Assembly: GCA_015178975.1 (NCBI GenBank)
Contig: WHVD01000095.1
Location: 1 to 64,000, forward strand
Origin: Hysterangium stoloniferum
Taxonomy: Eukaryota > Basidiomycota > Agaricomycetes > Hysterangiales > Hysterangiaceae
Direction of reading: 5' to 3'
Length of the DNA: 64,000 bases
The position numbers and the translations under genes were made by a program. Shown here one piece after another: positions 44,809-55,127 of this stretch (the first letter of the stretch is position 1; the number at the start of each line of letters is the position of its first letter). The notes under the pieces were generated by a model. That model was given only the letters and a program-made list of their open reading frames with translations. It was not told the origin of the DNA and did not search any database.

Positions 44809-45277
44809 CTAGCCTGGTTTGATGACGTCTTTCTTGGTCAACCTGTTAGTATGTGATTTCATGATTGTTGTGACGACAGAATGATGTGCCGAAAGTGCAA
44901 TAGCCCTCGCATCACCACCATACACCCTCATGTGTTTGACTGCAGCTGTTGCTGCTGCCAGCCAATCCAGGACATTGATGGCCCCTTTCATTCTTGCAAT
45001 AGAGAGCCTTAGATATCATGCTACCCAGTGGCGAAAAAGTAAACTCTTCCATCCCCCTCACCACCTTCTGCTGTGCTTCGGCAGTCAGCGCTGTGCACAC
45101 CCTTTCATGTAAAGTCTGAAAGCCTCTTCCACTTTCCATGGTATCTCTGTGAATAAAACACCATAATCTGTAAGTCCATTGAATGTTCCTGTGGATTGAT
45201 GCTGATGAAAGTGAGGGGTAGCATAGTTGGCTCATGGATTTGACCTGGCCAGTCTTGCAGCTTGCATGGGTCGCCAC
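44809..45277 (-). pseudogene. Possible gag-like coding relic of the YR element
   Basis: Protein-like minus-strand text split over two frames (FQTLHERVCTALTAEAQQK, then INVLDWLAAATAAVKHMRV) lies upstream of the zinc-finger fragment in the same orientation. It could be the N-terminal part of the element's first protein. No family was recognised. Confidence 0.4.
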
Positions 45278-45630
45278 AGTCTAATCTGATTGTGGTTGAG
45301 CCAATAGATTTGGCTGACTGTCAGCACAGTACAGCACGCCAGCTGCAGTGTAGACTATAATGCAAGTACACAACTGCAAATCAGTAAAAATCATAGACCA
45401 AACTGTGCAAAGGAACCACCTGGTGGTTGCACCACAGACCGGACTGTCTGCGTAGTGCTGCTTTCCGCAGACTAAAATGTTTTTGTAAAACCTGTGTGTA
45501 GTATTGCTTGCCAGATGCGAAGCAGACTGAAATGCATGTATAGTACTACTTGCCAGTTGCAGAGCAGACTAAAGGGTCTGTACTGAGCTGCATGCCTTCT
45601 GCATTGCAGCTAAACTGTCTGTAGGTTACT

Positions 45631-45750
45631 GCATGCCGAATGCAATGCAGACCGGACTGTGTATGGTACTGCATACTGAACACAATGCAGACCGGACTGT
45701 GTATGGTACTGCATGCCGAACACAATGCCGACTGGATTGTATGGTCTGTG
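45631..45750. repeat. Tandem repeat, 40-bp unit, 3 copies
   Basis: Three 40-bp units starting GCATGCCGAATGCAATGCAG and ending GTATGGTACT lie at 45,631, 45,671 and 45,711, the last diverged. More decayed copies (CAGACTGAACTGTC-like) spread over 45,300-45,630. Confidence 0.85.
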
Positions 45751-46545
45751 CTTCAGGAAAATGAGGGTGACACTTTCAGATTTCCAGGGGTTCACTATGG
45801 TGCTGTACGCCGGCTGCATTACAGACTGATTCGTGGCTGTTCTGGGTGCCAGCAGCACCACAGAATTTGACTGTCTGAGCTGAGCTGTGTGACAACATAG
45901 CCAACTGTCTGAGCTGATATGTGCCTAAAGGGAGGGTGACACTTACAGATTTCTAGGGGGTTCACCTTAAATCCTGGTATAAACTCGGGAATTGGTGTCT
46001 TCCTGCTGCCCTGGGTTTCTTCGGTCACCAATGCTGAGGCTTTGGCTGCCGTAGTGCCTCTGGGTCCACAAACCTCTCATTATGCATGCATGGTAAAGCA
46101 TTGACCGTGGATTTCCCCTCCTCCTCATTGGAGTTACTGTTGTTTACTAGCTAGTTCCTGTGTGCCGCCCACCAGGCTATCCATGTGTCCAACAGCTCCA
46201 TCTCTGGAGAGGATGAGTGTTGGCCTGGCTGTTGAATATCCCCACTGCTGCCAATGGCATCTGTTAGAGGTATTGCTGGAGGCTCTGGGATCACAGCTGC
46301 CCCGGGTGTTACTGCTTCCAACCCTGCATCTATGTGGGGTGGGTGCCTCTCGTCACTCAGGTTAATACCTAAGTATGTGAATACACTAAAATAATTAAAT
46401 AAGCTTAAAAGAATGATGAGATGTCAGTGAGCGAAATTTTAAAGACTGTGGATCAACAGAGTAGCTGTAAGAGAACAAAGGCATGAGAGTTCTCCTTATG
46501 CTCAGCTGGACATTGAGTGCCGAACTACTCCTGGCAAGCTAGGGA

Positions 46546-46842
46546 ATACAATGCCATCACATGCCTCTTTTGCTCCACTACAGTCCACAATGTCCACATA
46601 CATTTGTATATGCAACATTAAAAGCATTATATGTTGTAAGTCTGAGTTAGAAAGTTTTTTCCTCAGTTCTTGTTTACAACTACAAGACTAAGGTCAGTAG
46701 ATGTTTATTAAATTATGCACAATAACTAAGTACTGATACTTCTATTAGTATAGTTGTTATAGGGTAGTCATTATAGAATCTAGTTCTTGTTTACAACTAA
46801 GACTGAGTATAGTTGTTATAGTTATTATATCTTTGTATTTCA
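46546..46842 (+). repeat. Copia 5' LTR, truncated and rearranged
   Basis: Shares CACATACATTTGTATATG, AAAGCATTATAT, AGTCTGAGTTA and TTTTTTCCTCAGTTCTTG with the 3' LTR at 51,679. It lacks the first bases and contains an internal duplication of TTCTTGTTTACAACTA plus extra sequence, making it about 100 bp longer. It ends TTGTATTTCA before a primer-site-like ATGGGTTATAGGACC. Confidence 0.75.
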
Positions 46843-46885
46843 ATGGGTTATAGGACCCTGCTAGCACACTCACTACACAATCAAA

Positions 46886-49800
46886 ATGTCAACTTCCCAA
46901 AACACAAACTCCATTGAGAAGCCTTCTTCTCATCTCTATGACATCCCATATCTAGATGACACTGGATCAAATTTCCAGTCATGGAAATATCACACCCAAA
47001 TGGTTCTCAAAGTTGGTGGATTATCAAAAGCTTGATGGCAATGAAACATATCAGACAAAATCAAGGAGGCTAGAGCCCAGATTGTACTGACCATGAAAGA
47101 TGAACTCTTGAATGGGATCATTGGCCTCGAATCTGCTAAGAAGGTGTGAGAAGGGTTTGTACTAGATATGAAGGAAAAGGAACTCAAAAGTGGCTTACCT
47201 TATTGGTGAGCCATTCTGAAGCAGTCTTGTTGGCTGGGAAGCCCTCAAACTGCAGAAAAATAAAATGCAGGCCACTGCTCATGCACTTAGAGCTCTTGGA
47301 AATGAAATGAAAGATGGCCTATTGCTATCATTCTTTCCCTTTCCACTTCTTATTCAAGCCTACAGAGCATCTTGATGTCAGTTGAAACTCAACAAACAGA
47401 GGGTGTTGTCACCAAAATTCTTGCTGAGGAATCTCACCAAAAGGAATCTGCTACACAAGCTGCATTCTTGGCAAAGTTTTGAACCAATGGCAGAAAGGCT
47501 AAAGATGTGTCAGGTTCTGGAAAAGAGAAAAAAAAGAAAAAGGAATACAAGAAATGTGATAACTGCAGGAAGAAGCCTCTTGGTGAATGCTGAAAACCCA
47601 AAAATGATTCAACAGATAATAAAGCTGACAAGCCAAAAGTTCTCAAAGCCACAGCAAAAATAGCACAAACTACAGCATCAATAAGCCAGCTGATCCAATT
47701 GTTCATGGCCCTTGAAAGATCAGCAAACCATAATATCCAACAAAAATGGATAGTCAACTCTGGAGCATCAGCTGCAATGAGTTCACATCCTGAATGGTTC
47801 ACCACTTACCACAAACTTGAAGAACCTGTGAAGGTTTGGCTGGGCAATACTTGATACATACATAGTTGCAGTAGGAGAAGGTTCCATCAAACTTGAATTA
47901 TCTGTTGGAAATCAGAAAATCAGTGGCATTGTACAAAAGGTGCTACACATACCTGATTTTCATGGAACCTCCTATCAGTCTCTGGTCTTACCCCAAATGA
48001 CCTACAAGTTGTATTTTAACATGATCAGGTGTGCTGCAAATACAATGCAAAGAACTCACTTGTTGGAGAAGCCCACCTGGAAGGCAATATCTACATTCTT
48101 TGTGCTGATATAATGCTGCCTGAATGAATTCACATCAGTAGAATCATACCAGGATCTGAAATGGAACCACAAGCACTTACTGCAGTTGCCAAGGAGTCAA
48201 AGGGTGACCTAAAATTGTGGCATTGTCATCTAGGCCACATCAGTGCCAAATAAGTCCTCAAAATGGTTTAAAAGGAATGGTTAAAGGAATGTCAATTGTA
48301 AAAAACAAAATGACTGATAACTCACCTGAAAACCATGTCTCCATGGAAAGCAAACCCACAAACCCATTCTGAAGTCCACTGAAAGTCAAGAAACAACCAT
48401 CCTTGCATGCATATGTACATTAAGATATTTGTGGAAAAATGCAAACAAAATCACATACTGAATATGAATACTTCATCATGTTTATTGATGATGCAAGCTG
48501 AGTCTAGGACAGATGGTGGTGGTAAATACATCTCAAAGGAGTTTGAAGTGTACCTCACTTCTAAGGGCATCAAGTATGAAAAAATGATCACCTACACACC
48601 ACAAGAAAATGGCATCTCTGAAAGGATGAACTGCACCCTTGTAGGAAGTGCACTGTCAATGCTCAAAGATGCCGGGTTGCCCAACTCTTACTGGGCAGAT
48701 GCTATCAAATATGCTGGACAAATATGTAATGTGGTCCCTACATGAGCCTTATCAAATTCAACCCCATACAAAGCCTGGTCTGGAAACTTACCAGATATTA
48801 GTCACTTTTCGAATCTTCAGCTGCACAGCATATGTGCTAATCCCAGAAAAAAGATGATGGAAACTGGATGGGAAGACCATTATATGTGTCTTCATTGGTT
48901 ATGCAAGGAACAAGAAGGCTTACTGTTGCATTGACTGAATCACTGGACAGGTGTATGACAGCCGTGATGGTAGATTGGCTGAAGAAATGACCACAATGTC
49001 TGAAAGAGTCATTGTTTAGGTAGCCCCAAGCTCAAATCTATCAAGGACAATAGTGATGTACCAGACCTAATGGAAGTTGAAGAATAAATGATGAAGAGGG
49101 TAATAAACTATATGATAGTTATCTCAACAAGTCAGATGATGATCAAGAGGAAGATAACAACCCACATCCTTCAAAATCTATGCAGTCCCTAACAGTGTCA
49201 GAAAACCCACAATTAACATCCCCATCTGTGGTGCACAAAAATCCATGACTGACCCATATCTGAAAAGCTCCAATATGTGATGATGACAATCATTATTTTG
49301 TCACTTCATATGGATCTAAAAATTCAGAGTCAGTGAGTGAAACTCAGACAAACATGGTGCGATCAATCCCAAATGAGCCAGAGACATATGAAGAAGCAAT
49401 GTCTCGACCTGATGCACCAGTGGAAAGCCATATGTGCTGAAGAACTGCTATCATTCACCAAGAATGAGTGGTATGTACATATGATGAAGTTGAATGACCA
49501 AAGGGTTATCAAGTTGTCAGCTGCAAAGGGGTATTCAAAATAAAGTGTGGTTCAGAAGGTGAAATTCTTCAGTACAAAGCCATGCTTGTTGCAAAGGGAT
49601 TTACCCAAGTTGAGGGGATCAATTTCAACAAAACATCTGCTCCTGTTGCAAAATTCACCTCAATTCATGCCCTCTTGGCTTTGACAGCTGAACTTGACCT
49701 AGAACTGCACCAAAGAGATGGCAAAACAGCATTTCTCAATGGCAGTCTTGAGGAAGAGATATACATGAACTTACCTCCTGGTTTTCACGAGCCAAATACA

Positions 49801-51671
49801 ATCTGGAGACTGAAGAAAGGCCTGTATGGTCTCAAGCAGGCAAGTTGTTAATGGTATAAATGACTACATACCAAATTTGAAGTTTCAATGTTGTCAATCA
49901 GACCATGGAATATTCATCAAACATGAAGGAGAGATCCTTGTAATCATTGTGGTATATGTTTATGATCTGCTACTTCTGTCAAATTCTATGGATGTGGTTG
50001 AAAGGGTCAAAAAGAACTTAAAAAAAGGAATTTTGAAATGACTGACCTAGGTGAGTGTTACAATTGTGTCGCAACCTGATGGTCCCCGAGTTTATGGCTG
50101 CCTATTGACATTTCAAGTTAGTGTTCAAGTCACCACATCAGAAACTGTCAGACCCCCGACGCTGACGTATGCTCTCAGGGTGATCAAACTCTGTTTATGC
50201 CCCCATCAAAATATACTCATACTATCTGGTTAAACTTTGATACGTCCCTTTTTATTATGATGATCTGTTCTACTCTATGTTTCACACATGTCTATATATA
50301 CTTGTAACCCTCAGACTATTTCCTTTTCTCATAATCCCGCTCTCGGTTACTTCATGGCCTCTGAACTAATCGTAACCTTCCCGTTCCTAGTCAAGCTTAT
50401 TTGTCAATACTGTTTTCTGCTCTTCTCCTAGTTAGTATTTTCTAGACCCCAGATACTTGTATATGAACCCACTGTAGTTGTAGTTACTAGGCAATCAGAA
50501 TATCAACTCAGAATACCCTCTTACATCTCTAGAAGTCTTATACTAAGTTCCCCACTATCCGCCTTTGTGTGCGCTCGCCCACTCTCAGTCCCGACCCCTT
50601 GGCCCGACACTCGACTTATCCTTCGGTTCCGATCGGTAACTCACTGAGAGGTACTCGTTAGGACTAGTCTTCGCCTGTCTGAAATTTAAGGACACCTGAC
50701 GGATATTTGTGAGGGCGCAGCACATAAGCTGAAGCCAAGTCCTTCCGATCGGTCCCTGTCGGCCTACCGACATTAGTCAGTTTTTAGTTCTTAACAGTGA
50801 GGCATGTTGGATCCTCAGAATGAAAATAACTTGGGATCAAAATGAATTCACACTCTCTGTATCTCAGCATTGCTATGTCCTTGACACTCTTGAAAGTTTG
50901 GGATGTCCGATTGCAAACCAGCTTTAACACCCATTGAATCGAATTTATCATTAGTGAAGCTGATGGCACCAGAAGTTGAAGCAAAAGCGTACCAGAGTGC
51001 AGTTGGGTCCTTGATATATGCCATGATTGGGACTTGCCTGGATCTTGCTTTCACAGTAGGGGGGCTTAGCCAGCACTGTGTGAACCCTGGAAAGGACCAA
51101 AACAAGGCCATCAAGCATGTCTTGAGGTACCTAAAAGGTTCCTCAAATCTGGAGATCATGTAAAAAGGTCTGGAAATACCAAAGTCAGTGGGTATGTTGA
51201 TGCAAACTGGACAACAGACAAATATGACTGACATTCACTTACAGGTTATGTTTTCTTGCTTGCTGGGGGTGCTGTAAGCTGGAGTTCAAAGAAGCAATCT
51301 TTGACTACTCAATCCAGTGCCAAAGCAGAATATATGGCAGCCATGCATGCAGGAAAGGAAGCACTATGGTTCAGAAACTTCATGCAAGAGATAGGTTTTG
51401 TTCAAGACTTACCTACCACACTCTATATAGACAATCAGTCTGCCATCACCCTCACAAAGAACCAGAGTCCCACAGCTGAATGAAGCACATTGGTGTACAC
51501 TATCACTTCATATGCAAACATGTTGAAGCTGGTGAAATCAAATTGTTATATGTTCCAACAACAGATCAAGTTGCAGATGCATACACCAAGGGGTTGGTAA
51601 AAGTAAAGCTAGACAAGGTGATCCTTGAAATGGGTTTGAAGAAGATTGCAAGTGTTGTGAATATGCAGTGA
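46886..51671 (+). pseudogene. Copia gag-pol polyprotein, disabled
   Basis: Gag starts at ATG 46,886 (MSTSQNTNSIEKPSS) and stops within 50 codons. The zinc-knuckle-like KKCDNCRKKP region lies near 47,550, the protease-like WIVNSGASAAM near 47,750 (normally D-S-G-A), and the GAG-pre-integrase LWHCHLGHIS near 48,215. The integrase core has TDGGGKYISKEF and TPQENGISERMN (48,510-48,630). RT begins MLVAKGFTQVEGINF (49,582), includes FLNGSLEEEIYM and GLYGLKQAS, and its YVDD box reads VYVYDLLLLS. After the solo LTR come WILRMKITWDQNEF and the RNase H part (SSKKQSLTTQSSAKAEYMAA, IDNQSAITLTKN, HIGVHYHFI), ending at 51,671. Stops and frameshifts occur in every domain. Confidence 0.88.
50056..50796 (+). 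repeat. Solo LTR, 741 bp, inserted in Copia RT, TSD GTGAG
   Basis: Starts TGTTACAATTG and ends TTCTTAACA. GTGAG flanks it at 50,051-50,055 and 50,797-50,801, and removing the insert plus one duplication rejoins the RT frame (DLGE continuing into ACWILRMK). Same family as 28,103 and 30,252. The shared core GCACATAAGCTGAAGCCAAG lies near 50,719. Confidence 0.95.
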
Positions 51672-51678
51672 GTGAGCA

Positions 51679-51879
51679 TGTTGGAATACAACATGATGTG
51701 TCTGCATCACATGCCTATTTTGGTCCACTATGGTCCACAACCTCCACATACATTTGTATATGTAACATCAAAAGCATTATATATGCTGTAAGTCTGAGTT
51801 AAAAAGTTTTTTCCTCAGTTCTTGTTTACAACTATGAGACTGAGTATCATTGTTATAGTTGTTATAGCTTCATATTTCA
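51679..51879 (+). repeat. Copia 3' LTR, 201 bp
   Basis: Starts TGTTGGAATACAAC after the purine-rich GTGAGTGAGCA and ends CATATTTCA, giving TG...CA ends. It matches the rearranged 5' LTR. Confidence 0.85.
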
Positions 51880-52094
51880 ATATGTACAAATGTCTTAGCT
51901 CCTGCACCTCTAGTGTTCCACATGTTGGGATAGAAATAATCTATAGCAATATAATTGGTCTTATATACTCATATAAAGTAAATGATGACTATATTCTACA
52001 ATTGCTAACCTATAAAAATATACTAATAAGAAATCAGTATTAGTTATCAAGTATTATTTTTAGAATATCTACTAACCTCAGTCTCATAGAAAGT

Positions 52095-53153
52095 TGTTAA
52101 GTTCCAAACTGATAAGCAACTGATTAGTTCCAAGGATCTCATGAGCTGCAGATTTTCTGGTAATTATTCTGAACACTTTCCAGGAATGTCCCACGGAGTT
52201 TCCAGGTTAAGTTCCAAAAGAGTTTCCAGTAATTATTCCGAAAACTTTCTAGGAATGTCCCACAGAGTCCCTGGGTAACAGTCTGGGGAGTTTCTGGGGA
52301 TTAGTACAAGGAGTATCAGAATAACTACCAGAGGTACTGAGATGGACTTGGCTTCAGCTTATGTGCTGCACCCTTGTACACTCATTCAGGTGTCCATATT
52401 TTGAGCTGACAGAATGCCTACAAGGAAAATGTAGATTCTGGAGTTCCCGTGGGAGTTCTGGGAATTGAGTGTGCACACAGACAAGAGGAGTAGAGACCAG
52501 ATCAGGATGTATGTATTCAGGGTGTAACTAGTTTGAGATTCAAACTGGATTGTAAGTACACAAGTATGGGAGACTATATAGACTTTGAAATATATGCAAT
52601 ACCAAATATGGTAGTAATGAGGTGCAAAACAATAAACATAAAATGAGACAAGTAAACACCAAACTAGGTGTTAGGGATAGAACAGAATGGGAGTGGGTGT
52701 GAAACATGACAGGTCATTTGACCATAATGGGAGTGGGGTTCTATGCTCTGTTAGAGGGGTTCCAGGAGTCCAGTCAGAGTCCGGTGATGGGCACAGAGAG
52801 TCAGGTATAAACAGGTTGACATGTAGGTCCAGTGGAGTCTGAGGACTGGTGAGACAGTGTCTGATATAGACAGGTTGATGTGCTCTGTTGAGGGGTTCCA
52901 GGAGTCCGGTCAGAGTCTGGTGATGGGCACAGAGAGTCAGGTATAAACAGGTTAACATGTGGGTCCAGCAGAGTCTGACAACTGGTACATGAGACACAGT
53001 GTTGGATATAAACAGGTTGATGTGCAGGTCCGGCAGAGTCTGACAACTGGTGCATATAGGGTGATGTGTGGGTCCTGGTGGGTACTCCGGTTGTAACTGT
53101 ACCTTGGGTATGATATAGAGAGTTGAGTGCATGTGGGTTTTCCAGTCCTAACA
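52095..53153 (-). repeat. Long LTR-like repeat, minus orientation (limits approximate)
   Basis: Bounded by TGTTAAGTTCC at the left and CAGTCCTAACA at the right, with the shared core GGACTTGGCTTCAGCTTATG at 52,344. It resembles 29,290-29,650 in its left half. No exact target duplication was found. Confidence 0.55.
52744..53017. repeat. 137-bp tandem duplication inside the LTR
   Basis: TGCTCTGTTAGAGGGGTTCC...CAGGTTGATG begins at 52,744 and again at 52,881. Shorter sub-units (GTCCAGCAGAGTCTGACAACTGG) continue to about 53,060. Confidence 0.85.
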
Positions 53154-53389
53154 AGTAAACAAAGACCAAGGAAAACTTTTCTAACTCAGACTAATAGCAT
53201 ATAAAGTGCATTTTGACATTACACATATGCAACTATTGTGGACTGCAGTGGACCCAAACACTGTCATGTGATATAGATGTGTCATGCTATACTCCAACAT
53301 CACATCCACCTCCCTTTATCATCTTGAAATCTTTGAGGGGGATATGACATGTGGAACAAAACTTTAAGGACATGGAACTTTCAGAAAGC

Positions 53390-53754
53390 TGTCAGGGCTC
53401 TAAATATTTGTCTTGTTTTTATCTCAATCTCAATTTAAATTTGTCTTTATTTTAGTTTAGTCTAGTTTATGTAGTCACATGTCAAAATATTAAGTTTAAA
53501 CCTTATTTAGTTTTCCCTTTAAAGTTTAGTCTTTTAAAGTTTAGTTTTTTAAACTTTATTTAGTTTTTTCTTTAGTATAAATATTTCAGGGGGTGTACAT
53601 AACTAGATCCCAGTTTCAATCTCTTAGGATTTCCACTAAACACAAGTGTGATATTATTCAGTCATTAGAACCTCTCTTCCTTTAACTCCTTATCCTTGTC
53701 TTATCTCTTGTTTCCTCTTTGTGTTTTGGTAGCCTTGTTAGTGTTGCCCTAACA
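53390..53754 (+). repeat. Solo LTR of a second family, 365 bp
   Basis: Starts TGTCAGGGCTC and ends GCCCTAACA; AAGC adjoins both sides (a 4-bp duplication or part of a 5-bp one). It contains ATAAATATTTCAGGGGGTG, a promoter-like word. It is the reverse complement of 54,803-55,127. Confidence 0.75.
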
Positions 53755-54802
53755 AAGCTTACCTTTGAGGTGCACACAACATATGGAAAATGTTTCCTTG
53801 AGGGACATGCAGTGCATGGTATGTGCAGGGGCACATTATGCTTTGAACATCACCTTGAATTATGCATGATTAGGATGTGTGCCTTTAAATATTCAAAACT
53901 ATCAGCCCCTGCACACACCTCGAGTTGCACTTGACATGTGGAAGGCCAGCCCTTGAGACATGTGCAACCCCATGGAACAAGCTGAGCATAAGATGCCTGT
54001 AAGTTGTGCCTTTTGAGTGGCTCACAACTCATGGAGTGTACAGTGCCTGCCTGTACACAAGTCCAGTATTTATTTTACATTTTATTTGGTCATTTCTAAT
54101 TCCTTTCTCAAAGTTATGATGGGTATTGCAATACAGGATGCAGGATTTAATGACAACAATTTTACCATTGTAGATGACCTGTTCTCTCTCCAAAACAAGA
54201 TTTCCCTTCCTACACCACCCTTTCCAGTCAACCACAGCCAGTGCTCATTACAGTAGGTGACAATCACCTTTCAATACATTAGCCCAAGTGACACCAAGGA
54301 CACCTAGTCTATAGTAGTGTGATTTATGTACCTACCAGTGTAATGGGTGTCAGACGGTAGTGATGATAGCTACAGCTTCAATGGTGATGTATGACCATGA
54401 CTATAATTTTCATGGCATTATTGACAACCTTTGGAAGTGATACTATAGCTAGGCTGGGACTCAGCACTCATACTGTATACTGTGTGCCAGTGTCAATACC
54501 ATTACTACTGGTGGCACCACTCTACTAATTTATTCTTCCAAAAACACATAAGTGATATACAACAGATGCAATGTGTCATCTTATTGGCAAAATCTGTCAT
54601 GTATACTTAGATAAAACCATGATTTGGTCAAGCACAGTGGAAGAACATAAACATACTGTTGCAGCTGTCTTAGAGGATCTGAGCTGCACACCCAAACTGT
54701 AACCCCAACAAATCTCTCCTGTTTGTCACTGAAATCTCATTTCTTGGTCATTATATGCATCAGTGCTGATTTAAAGAAGACAGAGACCTTCCCAGTACTT
54801 TG
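53755..54802. other. Sequence between two opposed solo LTRs; no gene
   Basis: Decayed coding-like text without a recognisable domain. FTIVDDLFSLQNKISLPTPP near 54,160 could be a retroelement remnant. Confidence 0.4.
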
Positions 54803-55127
54803 TGTTAGGGCAACACTAACAAGGCTACCAAAACACAAAAAGAAATAAGAGAGAGGACAAGTAGGAGAATAGAAGTTCTAATGACTTAAGAATATCACAC
54901 TTGTGTTTAGTGGAAATCCTAAGAGATTGAACTGGGGTCTAGTTATGTACATCCTGAAGTATTTATACTAAAGCAAAACTAAATAAAGTTTAAACTTAAT
55001 ATTTTGACATGTGTGTAATCACATGACAAAATAAACTAAAATAAACTAAAATAAACTAAAATAAACTAAAATAAACACAACTTTAAACAGAGATAAAAAA
55101 ACAAGAAAAATATTCAGAGCCCTGACA
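54803..55127 (-). repeat. Solo LTR of the second family, 325 bp, TSD CTTTG
   Basis: Starts TGTTAGGGCAACAC and ends GAGCCCTGACA, with CTTTG on both sides (54,798-54,802 and 55,128-55,132). Inverted relative to 53,390-53,754 and about 1 kb from it. Contains a TAAACTAAAA run of five repeats. Confidence 0.88.

Larger units (their letters stand above)
42386..46545 (-). mobile_element. Ngaro/DIRS-like tyrosine-recombinase retrotransposon, decayed
   Basis: On the minus strand the repeats run A1 (46,545-46,388), interior, B1 (42,893-42,794), A2 (42,773-42,616), B2 (42,480-42,386). This A1-ORFs-B1-A2-B2 split-direct-repeat order is the hallmark of Ngaro-type YR retrotransposons. The interior, about 3.5 kb, carries a CysHis-rich gag-like fragment and a recombinase C-terminal fragment, also on the minus strand. 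No reverse transcriptase or RNase H was found, so this is an internally deleted copy. The A1 outer edge directly adjoins the remnant Copia LTR. Confidence 0.7.
46546..51879 (+). mobile_element. Ty1/Copia LTR retrotransposon, dead
   Basis: LTR, gag, GAG-pre-integrase, integrase, reverse transcriptase, RNase H and LTR follow one another in Copia order on the plus strand. The coding part has many stops and frameshifts, and the RT is interrupted by a solo LTR, so the element is long dead. Confidence 0.88.

Noticed and set aside
53390..55127. DNA transposon with 330-bp terminal inverted repeats
   Set aside because: Each arm has TG...CA ends and its own flanking duplication (clear CTTTG on the right arm), which fits two solo LTRs better.
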